Assembly: GCA_013399305.1 (NCBI GenBank) | Contig: VXAI01000092.1 | Span: forward strand, 1,856,295-1,920,294 | Source of the DNA: Rostratula benghalensis | Taxonomy: Eukaryota > Chordata > Aves > Charadriiformes > Rostratulidae | Reading direction: 5' to 3' | Length of the DNA: 64,000 bases | Shown here: positions 25,150-36,000 of the stretch, in pieces | Layout: each line of letters opens with the position of its first letter | Numbering within the stretch: the first letter of the stretch is position 1 | Program-made: the position numbers and the translations under genes | The notes under the pieces: generated by a model | The model's database searches: none | What the model was told of the DNA's origin: nothing | The model's input: the letters and a program-made list of their open reading frames with translations, nothing else

Positions 25150-25208
25150 GGGGACGCTACGGGTTACCCAGAAGGCAGCGCGCTGGGCCGAGGTGAAGAT
25201 GGCGGCGA
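25150..25208 (+). promoter_or_regulatory. UQCRB: ZNF143-like half site and YY1-like site at the UQCRB start
   Basis: GGGTTACCCAGAAGGC (25161-25176) resembles the right part of the ZNF143/Staf motif. GAAGATGGCGGCG (25196-25208) fits the YY1 consensus AANATGGCGGC and overlaps the start codon. YY1 sites in this position are frequent just downstream of the start of housekeeping genes. Binding is inferred. Confidence 0.5.
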
Positions 25209-25217
25209 GGGCGTCAG
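25199..25217 (+). CDS. UQCRB: UQCRB coding exon 1 (residues 1-6)
   Basis: Only 19 coding bases, MAARAS plus one base, with donor CAG|GTGAGG, phase 1. It was identified by the match of the start to the family and by its position in the CpG island. Confidence 0.92.
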
Positions 25218-28200
25218 GTGAGGCGGTGGCGGGGGGCGGTCAGGGGGGGTGTTGTAGGGCTGCCGCACTGGCTGTGCGATGCTGGGCTCCCTCCGTGTCG
25301 CTCTGGGAAGCAGGGTCGTGAAGGGAGAGGTGGGGAGCCCGAGGGCGGTGTGCGCTCTGTGCCCTTGACGGGGGCAGCGGGCGCACCGGTGGCGCGGCCC
25401 TGGCGTGCGAGTTTCCTCGGCGTTTTCTCGGTGTGGGCTACGGGGAGGGGAGCCTGGCTCTGATACCGAGATCTTCCGGGAGCGGTGGGGCAGAGGGTGC
25501 TCGGGAACACTGGAAGAGCCCTTGGACTTTTCCGGAGGGGCCTCGGGGATCGCTGTCCGGCCCGGATACTAGTCTAGCCTTACTTGGTCTGATGTTACTA
25601 CCTGTTAAGGCTTAAAGTACGAAAGAATAAGGCCTGATGGGGTAGTGTGCTAATACTGTTTTGGTGTCACACGTAGTACTGGTTTTAGGGGGTGACTTAG
25701 TAAAATAACTGACCTAAATTCATGGAAGATAGACTGCCCTGGCTGCATTGACCATACTGTGGTGTTCCTGGATTTCCTTAATCACAATTAAGGAAAGATG
25801 AACGTTTTATATGTCATGTGTTTGGGGGTTTGGTTTTTATTTTTTAAAGCAAATGACCTTTTGGGGAGGATTCAGTGTTGGCTTTCCAGTTGACTTTGGC
25901 AGCCCTTTGAAAAAAGGTTCTGGAGTAGTATTTAAGTAATGAGAGGAAAGCAAAAGGTTAACAACATAATAGCATGCTGTCTTTGAAGGAGAATTAAACC
26001 ACAGTGAGAGCTGTGAAACTCAGCAAAACCGTTTCAAATTATTTATTTTTACATACAGCTTTATGTTTTTAGCTCAAGTAAGAGTTGCAGAACCTAAAAA
26101 TGTTGGTGCTGTCTTTAACAGTTGAGTGCTAAGCATTGTTCCAAATCTTAAATTTAGGGACACACAGGTCAAATTATTGGATGTAACAAGCACTCGTTCT
26201 GTCTCTTCAGTGTCAGTTAAGGGATACTGAAAAACGGAGAGGCCAAGTCATATGTGATCGGATTCAAACTTAATGTAGTGTTGCATTACTGCATGTGGAA
26301 GAGGCCAGCAAGTATTTGTGTACTGTCGTAGTAGTATGTAATTACTGAATTTCATCTCGCTGTGCAACTGATGATGGTCACGTTTAGTTGCAGGAGGTGG
26401 TCGCCTGATAGACAGGCTTCGCAAGTGGTATTATAATGCAGCTGGATTCAACAAACTCGGTAAGTGTTTCCTGGAGTTTTGAAAAAACCCAGTGTTTCCT
26501 TGAGTTTTGAAAACCCTCCTACAGTCATCAAACTAGTTGATGTATGTACATACAGTTTGGTATATGTCTTTTTGATCAAAATTATTTACTGCTTCTGTGG
26601 GGAAAAGGTTAGCGGTAGCTTCAGTCGTCAGGATTGCTACCTAGTAATGAATCAGTGACTGCTCTGTTATTGCTGTGTTTGCTCTTGTTTTCAGGGAGAT
26701 AACTTAAAACAGCTAAGGTTTAAAAAAAAAAAAAAACTTTGACAAAGCAATACTGAAAGCTTGATTACTTACCATTTCCCACCCGGTCACTTTCACTGGC
26801 CCGTATCTTCTAACCCAAAGGCTGCCCTTGAAGCTGGAGGGGTTCCCACTGGTAGCAGTCAGACTGTTAGTGATACTTTCCTAGAGTATCCAAAGTGCAA
26901 AAAAGGGTGTAGTTAGTTCTGCCCTTTGTGTCATCATAAATTCACTTGGTGTCTTTCTGATCGTTACAATGGTGAAGGAGTAAAAATAGTGTTTCCCTAA
27001 GAGGAGGAGGTTGCCCTCATTGTATTGTCATGAGTTTGTTCAGTGTTGCGAAGAAGTTTGTTTCAACTGTGTAGATGGCAGAACTGTTCTTGAATGACGA
27101 GAAAATCTGAAGATTCGGAGGCTGTAATTTATTGCTGACCCCAAGAGCAAATAAATGAAAGGAAGTTAACGTACCTGCCCTGGGGAGGTTAGAAAAACAT
27201 TGCAGGGCAACTGTAGAGGAGTAAGCTTATGTCTTTACTCCAGAGATGCAGTGCTTAGCCCCTCTTTTTGTATCTGTCTGCTGAAATTCTTAAAGATATT
27301 AATGCTTTTTTTGCCACTTTTTTCTGGGAACGTGAATAAAAACCGAGGAGAGGCACTAAAGTTAATTTAATGATTTAAACTAGCAGTCGTGCTCCCTGTG
27401 CCTTTGAAATAAATTACAAAATTGAATTCAAGATTACTTGAATAAGATCAAATCCTTTAACAACAAGTCAGTAGGTGTATCCTTGTAACCTGCATCAATC
27501 TTGGAATGTTACATTTTGTCCCATGTTGTTATTGCTGAAATTTTAAAGTAAGGTTGGTTGAATTTCAGGAATCCTTTGTTCCACAAACAGTGTGGGAGTG
27601 TTCTTAGCTTTGAGAGGAATGGGTACTTCCCCCTGCTGTAAGTTCTGTTTCGGGGTGGAAGACCTACTCAGGGACCAACATAGCTTAATGTAGTAGATGG
27701 AGATCTAGTCACTATGGAGTTTAGAGAATAATTGTTCAGTACTGAAGTAGCCACATCTGTGCTTGTCTGACTCTAATGGATTCAGGGGTTTTAAACCCTT
27801 TACCTATGCAGTCATCTTAAATACAGACAGAAAATTAGGTGAGCATAGGTCCATAGTTATTATTCTGTATACATACACTCTTATGAAACACATTGAATCA
27901 ACTATCCATTTCCCCCATTCCTCCCTAAGGTAAGGACTAGAAAAATGTAAATAGAGTATGTGTAAGCCAGCATTTAGAGTTTGTTTGCTGTCAGCAGTTA
28001 GGGATGTGGTTTGGTTTTTCACATCATTTTGCACTGGAAGTGCTTTGCCCATGTTATGTATCCACACTCATGTCAATCTGCAATCTTACTTGAGAACGTT
28101 TATTCAGTGACACTGTAAAATCATTTTGGTACAGGGTTGATGCGAGATGATACGTTGTACGAAGATGATGATGTAAAAGAAGCACTGAAGAGACTTCCAG

Positions 28201-29872
28201 AACACCTTTACAATGAAAGAATATTTCGCATAAAGCGAGCCCTTGACTTAAGCCTGAAACATCAGATCCTTCCAAAAGACCAGTGGGTGAAGTATGAAGA
28301 GGTATGTGTAGAGTGTTTCCAAGGTCTTAAATGGCACTGCTGTGATTAGCCTTTGGAATATTCAGTCGCTCAAGAGAGATATGCTTGCACATTCAGCTTT
28401 TGATTGCAGTTTAAAAATTCCTATTTCTTAGTGAAAATTTCTACTTTTTTTTTTCCCTCAAGATGACAAAAGCTTAAGCTACAGCTCAGAGCCATAGCAC
28501 ATTGTTTGTATTCAGTCAAAATATTTTTTTTTTCTGAGCCATCAGATAAAGTACTACACTGTAACTAGTATGCCATTCTTATAAAAGTTCTCTTGCTTTT
28601 CTGACAAATTTCTTAATTTTATAGAAAATCTCAAGCCAAAGCTTTTATTCACGAAGATGCCAAGGAAGGATAATATAGAATTGTTTAGGTTGGAAAAGAC
28701 CTTTAAGATCATGGAGTCCAACCATTAACCTAATGCTACTAAGTGCCACTAAACAAGGTCCCTTGGCACCACATCTACATGTCTTTTAAATACCTCTGGG
28801 GTGGTTACTCAATCACTTCCCTGGGTAGCCTGTTCCAATGCTTGATAAGCCTTTTGGTGAAAAAAATTTTCATAATATCCAATCTAAACGTTCCCTGGTG
28901 CAACTTGAGGATGCTTCGTCTTATCTGCTGTTAATTGGAAGATGAGACTGACCCCCACCTCTCTACATCCTCTGTTCAGGTAGTTGTAGGGAGTGGTAAG
29001 GTCACCTCAGAGCCTGCTTTTCTCCAGTCTACACAACCCCAGTGTGAAAGGAAATATAGCATTAAATAAGTGTTGTCTTGTAATTTGAAAAAGTAACTTC
29101 ACCTTTTTCAGGTGTAACTGACTTTTTAAATTTTCTTTTGTAGTGGATTGGTTCACAGATTTTGTCTTACTGGCCATATTAGCTTTCTACAAATTACCAG
29201 GCAGAGATGAACCTTACCACTAAACTTCTGACTGTAGGATAGCACAAGGGTTTTATGTTTCTCTCTTATAAACAGAGGCTGGTTTTTGTGGTCTTATCAT
29301 TCATATTTAGGTAACTGGTGCATAGTTCGTTAAGCAGCAGTTCAGTTTGTAAGCATTAAACATGGTCAAGGTGTTTCATTGAGTCCAAGTTACTGTGCTA
29401 TTTAAAAGTTAAGTTCAAAATAAGGTTCTCCAGAATATTCTAGTTGGACTCTGGATTAACTAAAATTGATCTTGTACATGTGGCTATCTGCCAGGAGAAC
29501 ATGGATTCTCGAGGGTATAGCTGGAAGTGTGACTTTGCTTGTTAATGTTGGCAAGGCATTAGGAATTAGTGGTTGCTGCAGTAAAGAAATTGTCGTTGCA
29601 GACTTGGCAGATACAGTTTACTTTTTTAGAGTAAGTAACGTTTAGTTTCTCTTTTTTTTTTTTTTTTTCCCTTGTTGCATTGGGGTTTAGCCAGATTCTA
29701 GGGGGGATGAGAGACAAGTAATCTGTAGGAATGGCTTGAGATGTTTCTGGACCTGTCTATGAGTTTAAATATACTCTTTTTTTTTTTTTTTCAGGATAAA
29801 CACTATCTTGAACCATATCTAAAAGAAGTAATCCGTGAAAGACTTGAAAGAGAAGCATGGAACAAGAAATAA
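25199..29872 (+). CDS. UQCRB: UQCRB, cytochrome bc1 complex subunit 7 (14 kDa ubiquinone-binding protein), complete
   Basis: Joined exons 25199-25217, 26388-26459, 28135-28301 and 29795-29872 give 336 nt, or 111 residues plus stop, the usual family length. UQCRB is a small helical matrix-side subunit of mitochondrial complex III that contacts cytochrome b and supports ubiquinol oxidation and complex assembly. It has no cleaved presequence in the family. Diagnostic segments are [14 protein letters not shown] (residues about 18-31), [17 protein letters not shown], the helical [17 protein letters not shown], and the C-terminal [18 protein letters not shown]. The ATG at 25199 gives the avian-type start MAARAS. 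The frame is intact, and no duplicated or missing conserved residue was noticed. It follows MTERF3 on the same strand, 3.4 kb downstream, with its own promoter. Confidence 0.97.
25218..26387 (+). other. UQCRB: UQCRB intron 1
   Basis: The intron is 1.2 kb, GTGAGG to CACGTTTAG. The first 120 bases still belong to the CpG island. No other feature was seen. Confidence 0.88.
26388..26459 (+). CDS. UQCRB: UQCRB coding exon 2 (residues 7-30)
   Basis: The exon encodes [20 protein letters not shown] and FNKL, with donor CTCG|GTAAGT. Two acceptors lie 6 bp apart in frame (TTTAG at 26387 and TTGCAG at 26393). The first yields VAGGG as recalled for chicken, so it was chosen. The second would drop two residues. 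Confidence 0.92.
26460..28134 (+). other. UQCRB: UQCRB intron 2
   Basis: The intron is 1.7 kb, GTAAGT to TTTGGTACAG. There is an A-run near 26722-26736. It has an imperfect local repeat of a 'GTGTTTCCTGGAGTTTTGAAAA' type at 26464-26512, and nothing else of note. Confidence 0.88.
28135..28301 (+). CDS. UQCRB: UQCRB coding exon 3 (residues 31-86)
   Basis: This is the core of the protein, from [16 protein letters not shown] to DQWVKYEE. The acceptor is GGTACAG and the donor GAAGAG|GTATGT, phase 1 to 0. Confidence 0.96.
28302..29794 (+). other. UQCRB: UQCRB intron 3, with a CR1 copy
   Basis: The intron is 1.5 kb, GTATGT to a long T-run and TTTTTCAG. An antisense CR1 3' end occupies 28670-29045. 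T-runs at 29651-29668 and 29777-29791 flank the last part. Confidence 0.9.
28670..29045 (-). mobile_element. CR1 LINE 3' fragment, antisense
   Basis: The plus strand shows the familiar reverse-complement CR1 text: GGTTGGAAAAGACCTTTAAG, then AGTCCAACCATTAACC, CTTTTAAATACCTC, AGCCTGTTCCAATGC and TAATATCCAATCTAAACGTT. It is truncated at the 5' end of the element. Frames are broken. Confidence 0.93.
29795..29872 (+). CDS. UQCRB: UQCRB last coding exon (residues 87-111, stop)
   Basis: Acceptor TTTTTCAG. The exon encodes [20 protein letters not shown] and AWNKK, with TAA at 29870-29872. Confidence 0.97.
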   Translation, partial: DKHYLEPYLKEVIRERLEREAWNKK

Positions 29873-30009
29873 CTGTTGAACTACTTCGTGCAAATATCCT
29901 CAAATTGCTGATATTTTAAAACATTTGGTTATGGAACCCTACAGGGAGGCAAATGTGAGGCTGAGGAATACTGTTTCAGCTTGTTCCTTGAATCTGTTCA
30001 TCCAACTAA

Positions 30010-30015
30010 AATAAA
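30010..30015 (+). terminator. UQCRB: UQCRB poly(A) signal AATAAA
   Basis: A canonical signal lies 138 bases after the stop codon, giving a 3' UTR of roughly 150-160 bases. Confidence 0.85.
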
Positions 30016-33000
30016 CATGTCAAAGTATAAAATCTATTTGGAAGAGTCCTTTGTAAATGTTAACAAGCTAACTTTCAGATCTTTCCTATGAGTATACATT
30101 ACTTATTAGCTTAGCAGTATGCAGTCTTCATTCCAGCTCTGATTCTTTTTCATAGTACAGCTGTTCCCGGCAGTTGTAGGGTTAAGTAAGAAAAGTGCAA
30201 GGTTGTTGGTGCTAGTTGCTGTGTTAAAATAAAAAGGTGTTGCTTGTTCCCTTCATCCCTTCTCCCTGGAGCAAACAATACTGCACCAGTGCTTAATGGC
30301 ACCCTGAGATAGCAGCATGTAATATCCTGTGCATCTAAGTACATACAATATGTATATATTGTATGTAAGTACATACAATATGTATGTACTTACCATACAT
30401 ACATGGAAAAGACCTGATTCCTTTGTCATAAAATCGGGAAATGCTTCAATAGGTTTTTGTACCAGATACCTTGTTAATCCTATATTTCATTTAAACTGTA
30501 ATGTTTGTCTCACTTCAGCATCTTGAGACTTGTGTTCTTTTAAAGGGTAAAAGTGGAAACCTACTGTGTTTTCAATAGCAAAATTAACTTCCTGTAATTT
30601 TTATTTTTTTAATGGCCTAAAGCATGTTCTTGTTACCATGATTGGTATAACAGAGTTTAAACTGTCAGGCTTAATGACATTAGAGATACACATGCAATTC
30701 AGGCTCTGCTTAAAAACAGAAGGAATTCAGTTGTATCCATAAAATACCAGCCCCTGCTGGATGAAGACCTTGAGTTTAGTCTTCTATAGTTTAATAGTAG
30801 TGTTAATTTAAGACAGATTTGGGTATCACATGCAAAATCCAAAGCCTGTCATATAGTCCTCTGTGTGAAGTACATAATCTTGTGTGTTGCTCCCAAGGTT
30901 TGGTTATTTTTCATTTTCTTACGTATGCTTGTGTGCCAAATGCAAAAATCCATTCACCAAAACCTAGAGCAGTTTAGAAAAAAAAAAACTTTAAAAAAAA
31001 TCACCAAAACTACATAAATATGGAGCAAAACATATCAGTAGTTTTGAGTTGGTATGACCAGGTAAATACAACGTGGGATTGGAAGTTGGAGATGAAACTG
31101 TCTTTCAGCTTTGCTCATTGCTCTGTCACTGACTTTCATCGACTTGCTTCAGTTGCTTACATCTGTAGGGTGGAAACAGTGATCCCTGGGTGAAATACTT
31201 ATGTCAAAAATTCACAGCCTGATGTGGTAAACCAAAATGCTGCAAAAATAATCTGTGCCACTGATATTCCTTAAGAGTCTGTATAGAGATTATATTAAGA
31301 ATGTGAGGCTTCTTTTATCTCCTATACTAAAAATCTTACGATTGAAGCATACATACTTTGGGGTTTTGAGTATTTTCTAATTGTCTTCCAAGAGACAAGT
31401 AGGGCCTGAATTTTCACACCTCTATATCATTATTAGACTACTTATTTATTTTTCTAGTAGAATTAGAACTACTTCATTATCTGTTAGTATAAAATTAGAA
31501 GAATTATGTAATGGAAGTAGCACTTGAAAGTCACAGCAGGTACCACTTCTACAAAAGCTAGGATTTTGTAGAAAGGCAGCATTTGCTGCTTTGACCATAA
31601 GTTTAGATTATTATTAATGTGGTTTGAAAGTCTTTAAAAATTACTTGGTTTAGAGAAAACGGTTTTGTTGGCATCAGGCACTTAAAAATAGGCCGACCAT
31701 AGGGTGGAACGCAAAGCAGCCATGCTCTGATGGGGCTACTACACCTGAAATCACGGGCTGCTTTACACATTTTAAAAGCCAGAGGCAAGTAGAAGTTAAT
31801 ACATAAGACTTTCCAAGTGATGTCTGTAGCAGTTCAAGGGAAGGAGAAAGGAGGAAGCCCTGGCAAGAGCTTGCCAGTTCCCTGGGGCTGAGGTGGTTTG
31901 ACAGCTTTCAATTGGACGTGGTCATTTTTAACTTCAAGTTGCTATAATGTCTGTTTAATTGTATCTTTGAATGATGTGTGTAAGGAAAATTTATTTGTTG
32001 GGGTTTTTTTTTTTTGACAGAGATGGGTATGTATTCTTTGAGATGTTTTGGGGAATCTAAAAATAGTGAGAAACAGGGAGGAAGGAGGTGGTGTAAGAAA
32101 GGGGTCTCTGTTGCCTGGGAACCAGGAGCTGTATCAGATTTGTGGTAGAGACTGCAAACTCTTATCTAGAACGTGTGATGTGGAATTTGGGTGCTTGTGC
32201 TACTGGCTATTCAATTAATAACTTGGAAGATATTTTGTATTTCACCATCTTGTGTTCCCCTCTGTGCACACTGAGCTCTTAGTATTGTAATCTGTAGCTA
32301 GAGGAAATGAGGGAGGTTTTTTTAATGGAAGGCCTGAATCCTGTTGGTGGCAAATAGGAGGGTTGGTATGTTTCCCATTTTTGAATCCTTACTTTTATCC
32401 TTAAAAATATCTGGGATGGGAAGGAATGGACTTACAGAAAATTGGGATTTTCAGATCTGTAGCTTCCTTGTAATACTCCCATCATCCTGCCTGTGCAGCT
32501 CTATGTGGGGTCCTGCCGTATTCCTTGTCCAGGCTGAGTGCTTCTCTGAGTGATCCAGTACCGTGCAGCCATGAGCTTGCTTTCTGCAAAATTGCTTCAT
32601 TTTTAAGGAAAAGCTTGGTAACAGTAGAGGAGGTCAAATTGCCAGAGGCGGGAAAAATAGTGTGATGATGAAAGAAGGAGCATTCCGGTTTGGATAACTA
32701 GGTTTTCTTTCTGCTGCTGTCACGAAGTTCTTCTGTAATACCAAGAAAGACACCTGGTTCTCAGAAAACTCACTATTTTGCTTAATGTGTGGTGCCTGGG
32801 GCTACCCCTGCAGAAGTGCAGAGTAATGGCATCTCCATCCAGGTTCAGTAGAGCTGGTCTGAAAATGTAAGGTGCAAGTGTCAGTATTCATCCATGCACA
32901 GGGTGGATACTACAGGTGGTGGTACCAGGAGCACATCTCACAGGGGTTCTCACAGATTTGAAAAAGACCTCGCCATCCTTATTCCTCTGATGGGAAGTGC

Positions 33001-36000
33001 AGAAATAACAACTGTGGCCTGTAGAAAGCACCCAAGAAGACTGAAAAGCGTTCCAGAAGCAGAGAGGGGTTCCTGCTGGGAAAAATGCAAACCTGTAGTC
33101 TAAGGTCATCTCATATAATGCACAAGGCAACGGTGCATCTTGCTTTTCCTAACCTGACTTTGAAACTTTCATAAGTGTAGTTTTTTGGATATAAATTCTA
33201 TACAGATTCTATAAGTTACCGAGGTTTTTATGTAGTTTGAGTTCGCAACACCTTTGGCACATCAAAATTACGCGTGTCAAATTAAGAGAGAGGGTGAGTT
33301 GCTGCTAATCCTGCAGTTTGAGAGTTTAAGCTTTAATTAATCCTCGCCCCTTTTAAGCAAACCTGTGCTTCACTTACAGTTCTTTTATTAAATTCATAGT
33401 GAAATACAAGAATACGTTTTGATTGCTGAAGATCGTGTTTGTTATGGCAGACTGATTTCTTTACATTTTGAATCGGTCAACCCAGAAACAATGGGTTTCT
33501 TGCGGCACTGTAACAAGAAACATATGTTTGTTTTACATCCAACTTCCATCTGAAGGAGAGCTGCAATAGATATAAATCTCCTAAGAATTTTGATGAAACA
33601 TCATGCTTGTCATTATAATGGAACTGGTTTAGCACTAATATGGTAAACACATTCCTACTTGAAGCATTTTCTCTCTGGATAGCTAAAGGTCAAAGATGAT
33701 CTTTGGGATTTCCCCACAATGCTGCTGTGCCCTTGTTGTCAGTTTCCATGAGCTGAGACTTTGGCAGGGCTAAAGGCTGCCTTCACAGAGTGCAGCAGGA
33801 AGAGGAACCTGAGCCACCACTGCTCTGGGGTGGGACTGGAACTCGGTGTCTCACCTGGTATGTGGCTGACTTGAATGCCTTGAGTGACTTCACTTAGCCT
33901 CTTTTTGCTGGTCCAAGCCCCGAAGGGCAAAGATCTTGAAAAATCTGTAGGCAGCTACCTTCATTGTAAATAATTTGGGTTAGCACCTAAGTACACTTGA
34001 AGAACTGGGCCTGATCCCAAAACAGTTTTCTCAAACTCCGCTGCAGGCCATGCAGAGCTACAAGCTTTGGTGCAGTTTTCTTAAAAGCCTTCAGTGTCAA
34101 ACAGTTCCCAGCTCACCTGGGGCCTCAGTGCTGGGACTAGGTGACAGGCTGGTCTGATACCCCAGGGTGCCAGAAATCATGGACACTTCTTCTCTGGCAA
34201 GGTGGGTGTTCTTATGGTGTGCCTGGAGAAGGAGTCCTCAATGCCTCCTGCATGCTGGTGATTTAAGGCTAGCTTAAGCTGGTGGGATATGGGCTTAATT
34301 CCATTTTCTCCACAAAAAGGTGTGGATTCAGTTCCCTTCCCTGCAAATGCTTTAGTTCTGTAATGAAGATCTTTTCTGGAGTGGAAATAGGGCTGTCAGT
34401 CACTTTCACTGACTCTGTTCTGCTTTGAGGAGTGGACTGCACCAGGAGAGACCTTGACTTGAATCAGTTGGTTAGAGCTGTTTCCTAAGATGGTTTAGGA
34501 GCTATTTCAAAATAAGGGCAGTACCTGATTCCACCTGCCTAGAGGCACTTGCTTACTTGGGCAATTACTGCCCACCAGCTGATTGTCTTCAGCCACATGT
34601 CCCCTGCTCAGCTCTCTCCTGTGGGACCTGAGCCAGCTGTGGCACATGGACCAGGGAGATAAGCTGAGGGTGTGAGGGAGGAACACAGAATGGGTGAGGG
34701 ACTGGCTTAGACCCAAGGTTAGGAAACCACATGCAGGGATTTGGAAGAAGCATAGGGAGAATAAGCTCACTTCAATGCCCTTTGCCTGCTTTTAGGGTGC
34801 CTGGTGAGGACGAGATGCGGTTGGGGCATTTATGTGTGGACCAAAGTTGAACACTGGGAAAGAGGAGGAAAAAAAAAATGTGGTTGGACATATTTTGGTA
34901 AGTGGGATCGCTGAGTAGGGCAGTGAGGAAAGAGGTTTGTGGTGGCTTGGCAAAGACCACTTTGTAGGCCACTGCGGAGAGTGATGGATATGTCTGAACT
35001 TTGGGAATCCCAGGTTCACAGCACTCACTGAGGCTTACATTTCCCTAAAGAATATTTAAGCATCACCCATTGAACTGGATCTTGAGTGGAGCCCAAGCTG
35101 TCCTTGTACTGCTTCCAGAGTGCTTGGATGTGACCTGAGTGTCCATCTGCTCTGGCCCAGCCTCATCTGTTTCTTTGCATGAAAACCAGAATGGTTACAA
35201 GAACTTGTCCCAACAGCTACAGGGCAGGTCTGGGTTTGGGGTGTTCATATCTCTGCAGTCATACACCAGCACTGGACCTTTCTCTTCCAAAGCCCAAGCA
35301 AGTGCTGGAATTGCAGTTGCTGTTTTATGAGAGTGTGCTGCTGCAGTTCCTGTGCTGAGGAGGGATCTGGGGCTTGAAACCTGATCAGAAAGAGGTATCT
35401 CAGCACAGCTGGGCTGTGCTCTCCTTGGCGGTTCCTAAAGTGGTTCCCCGCTGGCTTGTGCCGATGTGGTTCTTTGTGTCTAAATCTTCTGGATTGCACG
35501 GGGAGGCTGGAGAGCAAGATGTGGAGTTAAATGCTGCTGCGCTCGGTATTACAACACCTAAGCTCTTTTATGAAGCCTCATACTCCCACTGCGGCCCAGC
35601 AGATTGAAATGATTGTTTATAAGCAGCAAAGTTCAGAGTCCAAAGCTCAGATCTCTTCAAGGCACTTCAGAGGGGTTTTTTTTGTCTGCAAGTTGTGCTC
35701 CCCAGTGGAGTATTAGCTTAAAAAGATACCATTATGAAATACTCATAAAAGCAGCTAGATATGTTTGGTTTACTTCAATTAACTAAAAATTCTCCAAATC
35801 CAAAACGTTTCTCAGCTGCAGTCTCTCACCCTGAAGAAGATGGAAGAAAAATCCTTTAATTTTCCAACAGTGTATAAGCAGTCCTCTGCTGATGCTCGGC
35901 ACCCAGCCTGCCTGCTGGAGCTCACAGGACTGTCACGGCAGCTTGGAGGTGGCTCTGATAAAAAGCAAAATGTATTCTGCTGCCAGGTGAGGTTTGGCTC

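Larger units (their letters stand above)
24780..25330. promoter_or_regulatory. UQCRB: CpG island over the UQCRB promoter and exon 1
   Basis: CpG density is high from about 24780 to 25330 and falls off within intron 1. The island includes the 13-bp minisatellite and all the proximal promoter motifs. No TATA box is seen. Confidence 0.85.

Noticed and set aside
24244..25221. Long frames upstream of UQCRB, including a repeated leucine-rich peptide
   Set aside because: They come from the 87-bp duplication, the 13-bp minisatellite and GC-rich sequence. The UQCRB frame starts separately at 25199.
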